The notes: generated by a model from the letters alone, not told the origin. A stretch of DNA of 64,000 bases from Isoetes taiwanensis (GCA_021234155.1 JAJEKV010000037.1:622001-686000), one strand, 5' to 3'; positions 31,491 through 42,874 are shown, numbered from the stretch's first letter. Numbers and translations are program-made.

Positions 31491-32130
31491 ACCTTAAGCG
31501 TCGTTTGCTTCAACTCCTCTTGTCAACAACCCGTAAACATGAAGAAATCAAATGAAGGAATGAAAGAACTGAAGCCGGTCCTAATATCTCTAGGATTCGG
31601 TTTAGGGCATACTGGAAAGCACAAAAACCTTATCTGATCCCTTTCCCGGGTTCCAAAACTCACGCTGTTAAGAGCATCCATGGCAGAGCATGCATGGCAA
31701 GTTTTCTGCTTTACGATGCCGGGTTTTCAATCAATCATGCAGGGTAGAAACAGAGGTTAGCCCCAAGAAAATGGGAGGCCTTAGCCCCAAGAAAATGAAA
31801 AGCAAGTACCTTTGCTTCAAGCGATTCATCGTCATCCATCTTGAGAATCCCCTCTGCATTTTTTGATGGAAAAGTATAGCTTGCTTCAAAATCTGCCCTC
31901 CAGCTTGAGAATCACCTCTGCATTTTTTAATGGAGATGGATAATCAGCTATTCTGGCTGGAGTGGGCGTTACAACACCGTCCTTCAAAACGGCTCAAACG
32001 CTAGCATCGCCCTTCCAAAACGGCCCAAACCCTTCCGCCATGATCGTCTCTGCTTGGTCGCCATGCTGCGTTAACCCGCGGGCACCGCTCCCACTATCTC
32101 CCCCCGATTGGGGTTATTTTATAAATTAGT
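31491..32130. other. No gene seen
   Basis: It contains a small duplication (CTTGAGAATCMCCTCTGCATTTTT at about 31841 and 31906) and a repeated 'cttcaaaacggc' pair near 31985-32025. No coding region is supported. Confidence 0.45.
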
Positions 32131-32220
32131 GGAAACCCTTCCGGGGTTCTAATATGGAAACCCTTCCGAATTTCCAAAACCCAGAAGGGTTTCCAAATTA
32201 GAACCCCGGAAGGGTTTCCA
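32131..32220. repeat. 90-bp near-perfect inverted repeat
   Basis: The left arm starts GGAAACCCTTCCGGGGTTCT and the right arm is its complement ending TTCCA. The arms are about 37 bp with one or two mismatches around a short centre at 32170-32184. The same GGAAACCCTTCC unit builds the minisatellite at 35140-35415. Confidence 0.85.
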
Positions 32221-32798
32221 TAAAAATATTATAATTTTGAATTTCGATGCAACCACCGTTAATTAATGCTAACCTTAAATTTCTACGGCTCTAATAATAG
32301 CCTATTCAAGAAAAGTAGCTTTTTTTTTTTCTTCCTCTTCCTCCGGCGGATCTGTTGGCGGATTGATGCAGACCTTGGCGGACAGATACATCTGTTGGCG
32401 GAAAGAGGAAGAGGATTGATCGGATTGAGAGTTTTATAGAAAGATTGAGCAGGAGTTCAGGCCCTCTTTAGGAAAAGTGCTTACGCTTGTAGAAAAATTT
32501 CTCGGCTGCCATGGAAACAATTGGTGAGGCCGATTCTACTGCTCTGATTCTATTGCTCGTGTTCTATTGCCCAAGTGTTACAAAAAACCTGGCTTAAAGT
32601 AAGCTAATTTTTCTGCTCTGCCTACAGGTTTCATTTGGTTTCATTTCATGCTGTCATATTTTCGGCATCGATTCAAGCTCTTGGTAATACACTGATTTGT
32701 TCTACTGCTCCGATTCTGATTCTACTCCTCCTGTTCTATTGCTGAAGAATTACAAAGAACCCAAACCCAAACCCAAATCCACCGATGGATCCCGCAAT

Positions 32799-33985
32799 AT
32801 GGAGCTGCATGTCTTATCATGGCTGCCGCTGGCAAGCCTAGCTCGAGCTGCCATAGTTTGCAAAACATGGAAGTCTGAGATTTATTCTGGACAAATACTT
32901 TCTCGTGTTTCAAAGACAAGAGCCACGGGTTCATTTTCTTCCGATCGGTCCCGAGCAGGCGGCAGAAGGTGGCGGACCCTCATCTCATCCAGTCCCCTAA
33001 GAAGTGGGCTGCTTTTTCCTTCTCAAATCTCGTAGGCTATGGCGAAGTTTTGAATTCTCACAACGGCCTCGTTTGCGTGGGTACAACAAGAATTTGGTGG
33101 CAATTGGCAACTGGCGATTCTGAATCCCCTTACCGGTTCGTCTAAATTCTTACCCAAAGCTCCATCTTGCGGGCTTGATTTACCGGTGCTACTTATAGTT
33201 GCATTGCATGTAGTTGCATGCGGATCATGCGACAAGAGGTTTAGGTATAAAGTAGTTGTGATTTCTTATTGGGAGCTTCCAAAGGGGCCTTTGTGAATGC
33301 AAGTCTACGGATTGTGATGGCCCGGATACCACTTTTGTGGCGGATGTGTATGATTCGATGTAGAAAGTCTGGTCCGGTAGCGGCAACAAAAAGCGGCAAA
33401 TGTAGTGATGGTGGTATGATCCGTGAAGGAAATTTGCGAGAATGGTACCAAAGCGATTGCATAATGGGGTGGTTCATTTTGTCACAATAAGGGGACACTA
33501 TGATTCTTATCCTCACAAACATACTTTCCTACAACATTACGGCGGATACATGGCGAGAGGTTGCATTTAGAGGAGATGTTGTGGATTATGTTGTTGATGA
33601 CTATTACAATCAAGTGCATGAACTTGGAGCGGATAGAGAAGATGCTTTGATATTAATACATGGGCGGTTTTGTGGGCAAAAATCTTGTAATTCTGTAAAG
33701 ATTGGAAGCAAAGGTCTAAAATGGAACACCATTGTTAGTGTACCTAAGGAGCACATAAGCGTGGCTAAATTAAAATGATTGGATATAGCGAGAAATGGGG
33801 ATTACGTGATTTTTGCTTCTTTGAAGCCGGGAAGAAGAGCGAAGTATTGAAAAGGAAATACTTGTTTGCAACCTAGATGAATTTGGTGGGATTGGGGAAG
33901 CGACCAAGGCACCTCCATGCTTATTGGGCGTTTTTGGATCATCCAGGTACCTTGTATGAACCCTGCTTTGATGTCTCTCCATGAT
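32799..33985 (+). pseudogene. F-box protein pseudogene
   Basis: An F-box core is read at 32799-32890 (ELHVLSWLPLASLARAAIVC then KTWKSEIYSG), matching the plant consensus 'I...ILS.LP..SL.R...VCK.W..LI'. Downstream coding-like stretches continue in shifting frames: LNPLTGSSKFLP-type text near 33120-33150; NITADTWREVAFRGDVVDYV at 33530-33590; EDALILIHGRFCGQKSC; and GYSEKWGLRDFCFFEAGKKS at 33780-33840. This resembles the C-terminal beta-propeller-like part of F-box/kelch proteins. F-box proteins recruit substrates to SCF ubiquitin ligases. Multiple stops make this copy dead. It sits inside Helitron B in the opposite orientation, so capture is likely. Confidence 0.7.
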
Positions 33986-34529
33986 GTTTTCTGGAGGATT
34001 TTTTTTTTCATGATCTTTCACAAATTTTGTGTTCATTATCCTGTCGAACATGATGAATCATTTGCTTTTGGTAAGGTCATTAGAAATGCCATGTTTAACA
34101 CTTTATTGTGTAGTGGCTGATTGGTTACTGCGGATCCCTTTTCTTCTTGTGCTTGGACTGCCCTAAATTCATAGATATTGTTATCAGGAAACAATAGGTA
34201 TAATTAAGCATCTCTTATCAGTTCGTGTTTCCTTTTGTTTCTCCAACATGCACAAAAGAAATGTCACTTTCGTAAACTTGAATCAATACACCAAGCTGGT
34301 TATCAGAATAAGTAGAGAAAACATGTTCCATATGCAGCCTGCTTGAACAGCAGCTCCATATGCAACTGTCTCATCCGAGTTATTGCTCCTGCATAGCTTC
34401 TTTCCATTGAAAAAATCTTGCAACAATTTGTTGCACCTTAGGATGCGTGTTGATCCTCCGGCAATACAACATCATGGATGGAAGTCTTATCCATCTTAGC
34501 ATCCCTTAGGCACTTCCCAGTCGATTCCA

Positions 34530-34622
34530 TACATTTTCTAAACAAATCCATGTTGAGCTCCTCAAAATGAGCCCATACATTTTCTAAACAAATCCATGTT
34601 GAGCTCCTCAAAATGAGCCCAT
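34530..34622. repeat. 46-bp tandem duplication
   Basis: ACATTTTCTAAACAAATCC through AAATGAGCCCAT occurs twice in direct succession with no visible differences. Confidence 0.85.
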
Positions 34623-34755
34623 AGTAATGATAGAATCTGAGGCATACATATGTGTCTCCTTGGAACAAAAGAAACTAGCACTGTAGGCATTGCTTGTTTC
34701 TTACATTACTCCATGCCATCGTGATAACAAGGATAATGATCCTGAATGTTGTTCT

Positions 34756-34995
34756 CACTGATTGTGACAACAATTTTCATTTTTGTCATTGACAATTAAC
34801 TTTTCATCAAAAATATGGAATCTCTAAAGGAGACTCAAATACTCGAGAAACCCAAGGTATGCAGGCTAAACCTTAATCTATAAATGCCACTGATTGTGAC
34901 AACAATTTTCATTTTTGTCATTGACAATTAACTTTTCATCAAAAATATGGAATCTCTAAAGGAGACTCAAATACTCGAGAAACCCAAGGTATGCA
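34756..34995. repeat. Perfect 108-bp direct duplication, 132-bp period
   Basis: Copies 34756-34863 and 34888-34995 both run from CACTGATTGTGACAAC to CCAAGGTATGCA. I see no mismatch, so the duplication is recent compared with the surrounding decay. Confidence 0.88.
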
Positions 34996-35139
34996 AGGAA
35001 ATCGGGAAGGGTTTCCACTCAAAATTTAAATTTTGATCAAAATTTGAATGATGTGCGCTCGATGGACGTGCGCCTTAATGTCGGGCGTCCGTGTGGAAAG
35101 GCGTGAGCCATAAAGCTCGATGTGTAAATATTTAAAAAA

Positions 35140-35415
35140 AATAATTTTGGGAAACCCTTAGGCTTTCCATGGAAACCCTTAGGCTTTCCAATATGGAAAC
35201 CCTTCAGGCTTTCCATGGAAACCCTTAGGGTTTTAGTGGAAACCCTTAGGGTTTTCAATTTCGAAAATCGGGAAGGGTTTCCATGGAAACCCTTCCGGGT
35301 TTTATTGAAAACCGGAAGGGTTTCCACTAAAACCCGGAAGGGTTTCCATGGAAAGCCAGAAGGGTTTCCATGGAAAGCCGGAAGGGTTTCCACTAAAACC
35401 CGGAAGGGTTTCCAT
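35140..35415. repeat. Minisatellite with a strand switch, GGAAACCCTTCCGG unit
   Basis: The left half repeats GGAAACCCTTAGG-type units and the right half repeats the complement CCGGAAGGGTTTCC. They meet near 35268-35300, where AAGGGTTTCCATGGAAACCC is a perfect palindrome. There are about nine units in all. Confidence 0.85.
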
Positions 35416-35581
35416 GGGAGGCCAACCCCAATCGGGCGTACTTAGAACCATCGCGCGGGCACCGCCCACACCCAAGAAAACCCAAAAATTTTTGGGTCTG
35501 CACTACACAAACGGGCCAAATGAAAATTTTGCCCCAAAACCCAAAATGCGGCGTTACATTGTCGGAAAAAGCGTAACATCT

Positions 35582-35643
35582 GGCGGCCGGAAAGGGGACA
35601 CCGGCATCAGCAAAAACCCCCAAAAACTTTTTAAGTAAGTAGA
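35582..35643 (-). other. Helitron B 5' terminus, abutting Helitron A 3' terminus
   Basis: The minus strand from 35643 reads TCTACTTACTTAAAAAGTTT, matching 44807 leftwards. The neighbouring base 35644 is the last base of unit A's CTAG, so the units touch with no base between. Confidence 0.9.
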
Positions 35644-35879
35644 CTAGTAAACATGTGCCCGGCGTTGCCGGGCTAATGTCCAGGGCATGTGTTTATACTC
35701 GGCCTTTAACGTCCATATACACGTTGATATAGGCAAGATCAGACAATATTTGCTTTTGTAATTTTTTTGTTATTGAAATTTGTCTAATGACAGTGTCATC
35801 AATCTATTAACTTTGCGTTTATCAATTTCAACAGAGAAAATAATGCTTTGTAACAAATGTGTTAAATCTAACCCTAAAA

Positions 35880-36443
35880 AACAAAATTTTGGAAATTTGG
35901 ATCCGTAACTTATGCTCAAAATGTCACCCTTAGAAGTAGTTAAGTACACTAACAAAAATAGGTACAAAAATACAAAACACAAAAATTTTGTCCTAGCTCA
36001 TTGACGATATTTTAGTTCATGATGGAACTCTAAATATACATCTCCACATGGCACATCACCAAGGGCCTAATATTGTACTTTGTTGGATACTCCCGTGATA
36101 TATCTTCACTTCTCGGCGGATAACATCTTATTTGGGGTAAAAGTGAAATGCGGGCGAGTCATTGATTGAATCGCCTTACCACGCCTCCACGACTATCAAG
36201 CACGTGGGAGACAACTCATCCCGAAGGTAGACTCATTATGATGGAATCGGAATCCGCCTCGGGAAGGAATGATTTGTAGACCCTAAACGGGTTCCATTAC
36301 ATATTCCAACACATGTGAGTTCCTTTGCTACTAAGACACCAATTCGCCGATTACGCGGTATCGTTTCTCATCCGAAAAAGAAGACAAATAATTGCACGTT
36401 TACTCAAAGCACTACATTTACCCAAAAGATAGATACATGCACT
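35880..36443. other. No gene seen (Helitron A, 3' part)
   Basis: Noncoding stretch between the 3' terminus and the first ORF-like piece. Confidence 0.45.
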
Positions 36444-36779
36444 TTATCCTCCACCTACCTCTCTCAAAGCACATCCGCGTAAACACCGTTCACTTGGATA
36501 GGCTTGATCAAATAGGAAGTCATCAATTAGTTGGATGAACTGCTCCAACTTGACAACCTCGTCAGTGCAAAATATATCCTTGAGCTTTCCAATAAGCTCC
36601 TCAATTTCCACGCTTGCTACCCCATGCATATGAGCATGGTATTTTCGTTCCCAATCATACCATGACCCAATAGCACATACGACAAAAATAACACTTGTAA
36701 CGTGATAACTCCTGTCACCTTTTAGGCATTTGGCGACGTGGTGACCAAAGACATACCAAGGGACCAAAATACGCACCAT
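36444..36779 (-). other. ORF of 111 residues downstream of the helicase, unknown
   Basis: Minus-strand ORF with protein-like text (RILVPWYVFGHHVAKCLKGD, SVIFVVCAIGSWYDWERKY, EELIGKLKDIFCTDEVVKLE). Plant Helitrons sometimes carry an RPA-like OB-fold gene, but I see no diagnostic zinc-ribbon here. It may be that gene, a captured piece or chance. Confidence 0.3.
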
Positions 36780-36891
36780 CTACATGGATAAATAAGTAAG
36801 TAAGTACATAAGAAAAAAAGAAATAAAATAAAAGAAATCAATGAAAAAAAGAGAAATTGAAAGTAGAGACATTTAAGCATTAGGCTCACAA

Positions 36892-37239
36892 TTAGAGGAT
36901 TTCTTTGTATACAATATTTGTTGTATATCTTGATCGGTCGACGTCTGCGCTTGCCTCTCCATCCTTCGATAGAATGAGTACCTTTATGCCTTGGATTCCT
37001 TGAGCTCTCGAGAGTGCCACATAGAGTTGTCCGTGACTAAATACTGGTTTTGGCAAATACAAACCAACCATTTTCATCATTTGGCCCTGGGACTTGTTGA
37101 TTGTCATGCCAAAAGCTGGGCGTAGCGGAAATTGCATGCGTTCAAATTGAAATGGAAGTTCTGCATTATTTGGCACCAAAGGAATTCGAAATATGAACAC
37201 TCTGCTCCCAATATTTTTTTCCGGTGACAATCTCGGCAT
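36892..37239 (-). pseudogene. PIF1-like helicase, C-terminal motifs
   Basis: It reads LVPNNAELPFQFERMQFPLR and PAFGMTINKSQGQMMKMVGL. These are the conserved motif V/VI region (FAMTINKSQGQ, then GQLYVALSRA) that couples ATP hydrolysis to DNA unwinding in Pif1-family helicases of Helitrons. It follows 37399-37926 with a stop and frame change between. Confidence 0.9.
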
Positions 37240-37398
37240 CTATCGCGACGCCTTCCCAATGAACGATGATGATGAGGCGAAGTTCCATTGTAGAGTCCTT
37301 TTCAGGGTAGAAACCGACCTCAACAACATGACAATCATGCCAACCTTCAATGTCAATTGATGTGGAGGCATCCCACTCTGAGTTTTTGATTCAAAAAT

Positions 37399-38232
37399 TC
37401 AACAGATAGACCCCGCATCATTCTCATCCACCACCGATCCAAGATTGTAATAATCAACAAAGGGTGCAACCACGGTCATCCTCTTGTTTACTTCATCTAC
37501 ATCGTCATTTAGTGGCATAAGGATTGCCCTTTGCACCCAATAGGACACACTTTCATAATTCGTGGAAACATCCGGAAATGCCACGGCTAGCAAATCATTC
37601 AAGTCCTGTGACTTGACACAAATCTCTTCCGGAAGACATATTACGTCCGACCCAATGTCGGGAAATGTGGTTTCGAGCCCATCTCCAACCCGTAGAAGAT
37701 AGTCAGCAAATGCCCTTTGCTCTTCCAGATCGCTCCCCACATTGTTCATTACCCGCATGTTTGTGTTGAGCTTATGTTCCTCGACATGATCCCATATGTA
37801 AGAGTACTTCAAGGAAGCTTGCACAATTTGGGGTCGACTTCCTCGTGGTACCACAGGTGGAACCTGGCGAAAATCTCCTCCTAAAACAACAATGAGTCCT
37901 CCAAATAATTTGTCACATGACATCACATCACGGGCGTTCTATCCGAAGGCTTCATAAACATGTTTATGCATCATTGGGGCCTCATCTAATATAATCATAT
38001 ATGTCGCTCTTATCAATTTTGCCAGCTCGGACTGCTTTGGAATATTGCACGTTGATGTCTCATCTATATTTATCGGTATCTTGAACCTTGAATGTGCAGT
38101 GCGCCCGCCCTTCAATAAAGTGGATGCAATTCCAGAGGAAGCAACTGCAAGTGCAATGAAACCTCTGGCACGAACATAAGACAACATGGTGTTAAAAGAA
38201 AACTCTTTCCCGATCCACCGCACCATGAACAA
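37399..38232 (-). pseudogene. PIF1-like helicase, N-terminal and central motifs
   Basis: Segment 37939-38232 has FIALAVASSGIASTLLKGG, RTAHSRFKIPINIDETSTC and IILDEAPMMHKHVYEA (Walker B). The Walker A sequence GGSGKS is present at 38202-38219 but in another frame, so a frameshift splits it from motif Ia. Segment 37399-37926 has GGLIVVLGGDFRQVPPVVPR (motif II/III), NTNMRV and the long linker. A stop at about 37930 separates the two segments. Confidence 0.92.
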
Positions 38233-38430
38233 AGAACACCCGTCCTTTTTCCAACATCACGTGCTCATGGATCACCGCGGCCAAAGATAATACGTTGGTC
38301 GTGATATAGGCAGTCCACGACTTCTTGCACATCCGCCATGTCTTCTTGAAACACCTCATCCCGAAATATCATATATGGATCTATTGCACGCGGGAAGAAT
38401 GAATTCAAACTCTCTCAAAGATCGTCCCCT

Positions 38431-39234
38431 TTAATTCATGTAGTCTTCAATGTCTAGAAGTGCCATATCAAATAACCGATCACACACTTGCACACTTTGA
38501 TCCTCCGCAACCCTTCGGTGCCTCATGCAAGAAGTCATCGACCATAGAAAGCTTGACTTCTTCCCACGATTGCAGCCGGATTCGATGGTTCGCAATTTAA
38601 AAGTATCATGGCGAACATATGTCGCAATTGTGGTGGCATGCCCCATGCCGCCGCTTCTGAAGAGAGACTCGAGCCATTCTGTGGTCGCCCCGGAAAACCC
38701 ACTAATGCAATGCTTCTTTATATGTTGCACACAACTCCCCCGCCAAAGGAGCGTAAATCTTCAAAACTAATTGCACTCGGCCACGGCGGGTCAATAGGAA
38801 TCGTAAATAGTATCGCTTCTCCTTCAAGGATTAACAAAGTACATCGTCCAATAGTGGGAAACTTCGGGTATTCTCTCGACCTTCCATTTTCGATCGGGTT
38901 GATCGAGGTAAACTTTTTAGGAAAATCATGATAGAGCAATTGAGTAGCCTCTCTAGCCTCTCTACCTCCGGATGCATTCATCTCGAAAAAATGCTATCAA
39001 TGTTGTTCCATTATTCTTGCTTCTTATACTGTCCATGCTCATACCTTCTCGATAGTATACATCTTGTTGCATTGGGAGATGCACAGCCAATCTAGTGACA
39101 TGAGGAAACTGTTGTTGTATTTCATATGAGAGGATTCTCCATGATGCCTCGTTTGAGAAATAGCGTGCATTCAAGTATTGCTCAACCTCATCATGGTTTA
39201 TGGTGGAGTGCGGTGCTAGTAGATGCACCATCAC
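38431..39234 (-). pseudogene. Region linking Rep and helicase
   Basis: Segment 38962-39234 reads DEVEQYLNARYFSNEASWRI and FPHVTRLAVHLPMQQDVYY. Segment 38718-38981 reads ATQLLYHDFPKKFTSINP. Segment 38431-38730 continues towards the helicase. These are standard parts of plant Helitron proteins between the Rep tyrosines and the helicase. At least two frame breaks are present. Confidence 0.85.
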
Positions 39235-39239
39235 CGGCC

Positions 39240-39890
39240 GCTTCTAAGTTCACATTGATCATATCCGGTCCTTTGTATACATATTTATATAGATATTTAA
39301 CGGCCTTTGACGGCAAGCACACACACCTCAACATTGATATGGCACTTGAAGTACGATGTCAGCCACGGATTGTATGGCACGACCCATCTGTTGTCTAAAT
39401 GTATATCCCCTTTTTTCACCTTTCGACCATCATCCCTTCTTCGGTACAATGGATATCCGTCAACAACCGCCGTCTCATCCGAAAATGCGTGGATAACGTT
39501 TTGTACATTTACCATCCCCGCATACACCGGACTATTCTGGATATCCAAACATTACATGGCCCGTGCATCATATTACGGGTGACAACCTCATATAATTAGG
39601 GATATGCATCCTTATCCGGTATTTCAAAGACAAATGATTTGATCAATCTCTTCTACCGTGAAGGGCTTGTCGGCCTGATCCAATATAGTCAACAAATGTA
39701 CATGTGGCAAGCCTCTCTTTTGGAACTCAATAACATAGACCTTTGCGATTATGCGGCCGAATATACCATGATTAGTTATCAGATCTACCAGCTCCTTTAC
39801 TTTCATATGGAACACTCTGGCTACTAACTCTGGTCGATCATTTGGCGATTGGCTATAATAATTCTCTCCTAATCTCTTCCCAATTCGCAT
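39240..39890 (-). pseudogene. Helitron Rep nuclease core (HUH and tyrosine motifs)
   Basis: The HUH metal-binding motif appears as VIEFQKRGLPHVHLL (His-Val-His near 39696-39704), which nicks DNA during rolling-circle transposition. Downstream, 39297-39548 continues, and the two-tyrosine motif AVKYLYKYVYKGPD is intact at about 39240-39290 but in a shifted frame. The active-site residues survive while the reading frame is broken. The segment overlaps the end of the N-terminal ORF by a frameshift at about 39870. Confidence 0.88.
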
Positions 39891-41343
39891 TGGCAGTCAT
39901 GGTTATGAAGAGGTCCAGCCTGCCATGTTCGCGAACAATAGACATGGCATCCTGATACCGTTGGGTCATGTATCTCGGACCTCCTACATGTGAGGATGGT
40001 AACACAACTTTTCGGCCAATAGCACTTGCATCATCTCCTTCAAAGTCCATAACGCCCTGCAACATGTCTTTTCGAATGGTGTGTTGATTCAACACAATGA
40101 ATTGTAGCCTTTCTTGTTCCATCTTCGCAAACATATCACAAATGTATTCTTGAAACAACCGGCCAGCCATGTGAAGGGTGGATGCATGTCCACATCGCGT
40201 GAACAGATGATATCTGTAGTATTCCATAATAGTTACTTCCTTTGCACCACTCCGTCCATGAGGTATTTTAAAATGCCATCCATCTGTATCGTAGGGAAGA
40301 AGCAACACAAAGTGCAATGGGTCATATGCTGAGTGATATGCATCTATAAGTTTCAAGCCACCATCCTTAGAGTGTATAATAATATCTCTCTGACCATCCT
40401 CGGGCTTATCATCAATAGGCATTAAAACAGCCACCTCATTTGCAGTTGGAGCATTATATTGCCTCCTCACAGGATTTTGCACATTGCAAGAAGGTATACG
40501 CAAACGGATATCCATGGTTGGATGATTACGCATAATTTGTGCCGCATTCAGAAATATGCTAACAAATGGATTGTGCTCTGTCATAAGGGCCTGTAACTGC
40601 ACAACTATTTCTTGTTTCAATCCATCAAAAATAGACATCCTACGTTCAACTTGCATGTCATCACCATCCATGATATATATTTGTGCGAATTTTGCATGCT
40701 CTTGATGGCCTTGCGGTGGCAATAGCGTTCCCATCTTATGGCACATGCGGCCATTGACCCTAAAGGTATAGGCCCCACCAATAGCATTTGCCACCGCCTC
40801 ATCAATTTTCACGCCCACTGAGGCAAATGAGAATATATTATTGTACTTCCTGATGTTCGTGCGAAAGTGATCACCTACACTATCTGTTCTCGTGTATAGG
40901 TCAAACAATTCCTGTGGTGGTTCAGGAATCAATGGTAGTTGAACCTTTCCATTTTCACATGCCCGACATTTCTTTTTAACTGAGAGCTCTTCTATCCATT
41001 GCATAGCCCCACAATACAAACATCTATAATGCATGTTGCCAAAGTCATGAGGAGGAGGTAAAATCCACGTCCATGCTATCTTATTGAAACCGCTTTTACC
41101 AGCAGGACGTTCTCTAGGACCAATAGGAGTAGTGTAATCCAACCTCACGGCTGTATGCTTTGCCTGACTTACGCGATGGAGCCGCCTTCTCCTTTGACTA
41201 TTGCTTTCACCTTCAGGTGTCATATAAGAGGGGTTATGCATTAAGCTTGATAATTGGTCAACATTAGCATCTGCTACTGCTGTAGACACTTGTCCAATAT
41301 TTGCCATTTCTATATCATTATCAACACGACATTGTGAGTCCAA
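39853..41343 (-). CDS. Helitron N-terminal domain protein (496-residue ORF)
   Basis: This is the longest ORF of the window. Residues 25-60 carry a PSYMTPEGESNSQRRRRL motif. Residues 105-135 form a zinc-ribbon (HYRCLYCGAMQWIEE, then CRACENGKV). The rest is the Helitron helicase-like N-terminal domain: PQELFDLYTRTDSVGDHFRT, YNNIFSFASVGVKID, DEVAVLMP-type text, and DPLHFVLLLPYDTDGWHFKI. It ends LDLFITMTANANWEEI, where the HUH domain continues in the next frame. It would act in nuclear transposition of the element. The Met start is the first in frame; sequence upstream (to 42028) probably belonged to the same protein. Confidence 0.92.
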   Translation of the reverse strand: MDSQCRVDNDIEMANIGQVSTAVADANVDQLSSLMHNPSYMTPEGESNSQRRRRLHRVSQAKHTAVRLDYTTPIGPRERPAGKSGFNKIAWTWILPPPHDFGNMHYRCLYCGAMQWIEELSVKKKCRACENGKVQLPLIPEPPQELFDLYTRTDSVGDHFRTNIRKYNNIFSFASVGVKIDEAVANAIGGAYTFRVNGRMCHKMGTLLPPQGHQEHAKFAQIYIMDGDDMQVERRMSIFDGLKQEIVVQLQALMTEHNPFVSIFLNAAQIMRNHPTMDIRLRIPSCNVQNPVRRQYNAPTANEVAVLMPIDDKPEDGQRDIIIHSKDGGLKLIDAYHSAYDPLHFVLLLPYDTDGWHFKIPHGRSGAKEVTIMEYYRYHLFTRCGHASTLHMAGRLFQEYICDMFAKMEQERLQFIVLNQHTIRKDMLQGVMDFEGDDASAIGRKVVLPSSHVGGPRYMTQRYQDAMSIVREHGRLDLFITMTANANWEEIRRELL

Positions 41344-41404
41344 AGCTCTTTTTTTGGCCCTTCTTCGCTTACTGCAAGCCGCTTTTTTTCCTCGACTATT
41401 GCTT

Positions 41405-42028
41405 TCATTCGGGTGTCATGTAGGAGGGGTTATTCACTATTATAGGTGGTGTTATTCCATGTGATATTTCAATAAGTTCGGCCTGAGATGGTGTGCTAAA
41501 TCCATGAGCATTCACGCTTGTAGATTGAGGCAACATCACCTGATCACCTGCTTGTTCATCTATTGTGGGAAACAACTGCATCCTAATACCAATAACTTCT
41601 GATGTGATGAAGGATGAACCCACACTATGTGCAATAGTTCCTTCTATGCCCCTATCATTTAGATGTCGGTGTCTTACTGGTTGCATCTCAACTTCAGTAG
41701 TCATAGGGCAATCTGGCACTGCTCGTACAGCGTGTGGCGTGACTGATGTAGAGGCAAAAGATGCTTGAAGTGACCGGCCCTCCATTGGAACAACATCAAA
41801 TGAAGGACCATCATGATCTCTCTCTCTGACTTCCATGTTAAATTCTAGTTTCAAAGCTCTAGCCTTTGCAACCCGTTTGCGTGCCAGTCGTCTCTTTCTA
41901 TTAGAATTGCTTTCATTGACGGGCGTCATGTAGGAGGGGTTGTTGGCCACAACTGGTGGTGTTTTTTGACAGGCCTTCCCCATACAAATCCTGATATGTT
42001 GCAATCTATACAATTTAGATGATTGCAA
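41405..42028 (-). pseudogene. N-terminal extension of the Helitron protein with repeated PSYMTP modules
   Basis: This 207-residue segment carries NNPSYMTPVNESNSNRKRRL near residues 29-48 and a second NNPSYMTPE at its end, where a frameshift leads into ESNSRGKKAACSKRRRAK-type basic text. The next ORF starts with a third copy. So the N terminus has three modules of 'NPSYMTP..ESNS.RRRR' spaced about 500 and 200 bp. Such basic motifs are common at the N terminus of Helitron proteins, but triplication is unusual. Confidence 0.7.
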
Positions 42029-42574
42029 GGAACCCTAAATCGATTAAGTATTCAACAATAAAGCCAACAACTATAAGCACACAATTATTAACCTAAGATA
42101 GTTAACCTAAGATAGGACCTATGACTGACCTTTGACGTGTTAAGATTTTGGCCGCCCCTTGGCAAATGCGCAAGCGCCGTAAGAGCTTGTTCCTCCCTCA
42201 AAATTCAAGTGCAAAGCATCCCTATAAACATGAGAGCACATAAGAATATATGAAATATAGCCATGTATGGAAAATAAAATGGTGCACACAAACATAATAT
42301 GCACATGCCAAAGCATTTTATGTTTATGGCTAAGTTGAATTGTTACGCAATTAAGTTGAGAGTTGTAAAACAAAGTGCAACTTTAAGATGGTCTTTAATT
42401 TTAAGAATGCTTAAAGGCATTCACGCACACTACATATCCAACCCATGTTGCATAAGGTATTCCATAAACAACGTAGCTTCCATAGCCTCCACAAACTTAT
42501 GGACTCTCACAAAGCCACGTTTATGAAAGCTAGCATGCATTTGTGTAGCAAAATTTTCAATATCTAGCTCAATT
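42029..42574. other. No gene seen (Helitron A)
   Basis: Noncoding, A/T-rich, with intron-like composition. Confidence 0.4.
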
Positions 42575-42874
42575 TTAACCTCCGGCGATCTCAACTCCAA
42601 GCAACCCTAGGATTTCATACCACTCTCCAAAAACTCTCAAAACCCAAATCGGACCCTTAATGCTCACTTGCATTCCATCATTCCCCAATGCAACACTTTT
42701 TCGCGGCTTCTTCCAATTCGGGCTCTTCCAATCCACCACCTCTGCTAAATATTGAAAGTATGCATCCAAATCATCGTCATCACAAAAGCGTGGCAAGGCA
42801 TGTCCATCTCTAAAGAATTGTGCCACAAGTTTTGGGTAAGAATCCCATGGAACATTCACCACCACCATCTGCAT
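42575..42874 (-). pseudogene. Exon-like fragment of unknown gene in Helitron A
   Basis: The minus strand encodes 99 residues of protein-like text (VNVPWDSYPKLVAQFFRDGH, DLDAYFQYLAEVVDWKSPNW). The family is not recognised. It sits upstream of the Rep ORF inside the Helitron, so it may be part of a captured gene. Confidence 0.35.

Larger units (their letters stand above)
28051..35643 (-). mobile_element. Helitron B, non-autonomous unit of a head-to-tail pair
   Basis: On the minus strand the 5' end is TCTACTTACTTAAAAAG, starting at 35643. The 3' end at 28051 is CTAG preceded by the hairpin GCCCGGC-AAC-GCCGGGC (28064-28080), the classic Helitron terminus, with a following T. The first 100 bp and last 240 bp match unit A at 35644-44807. 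It contains no Rep or helicase, but it holds exon-like pieces, an F-box pseudogene and inverted minisatellites. It would depend on a helicase-bearing relative such as unit A. Confidence 0.88.
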
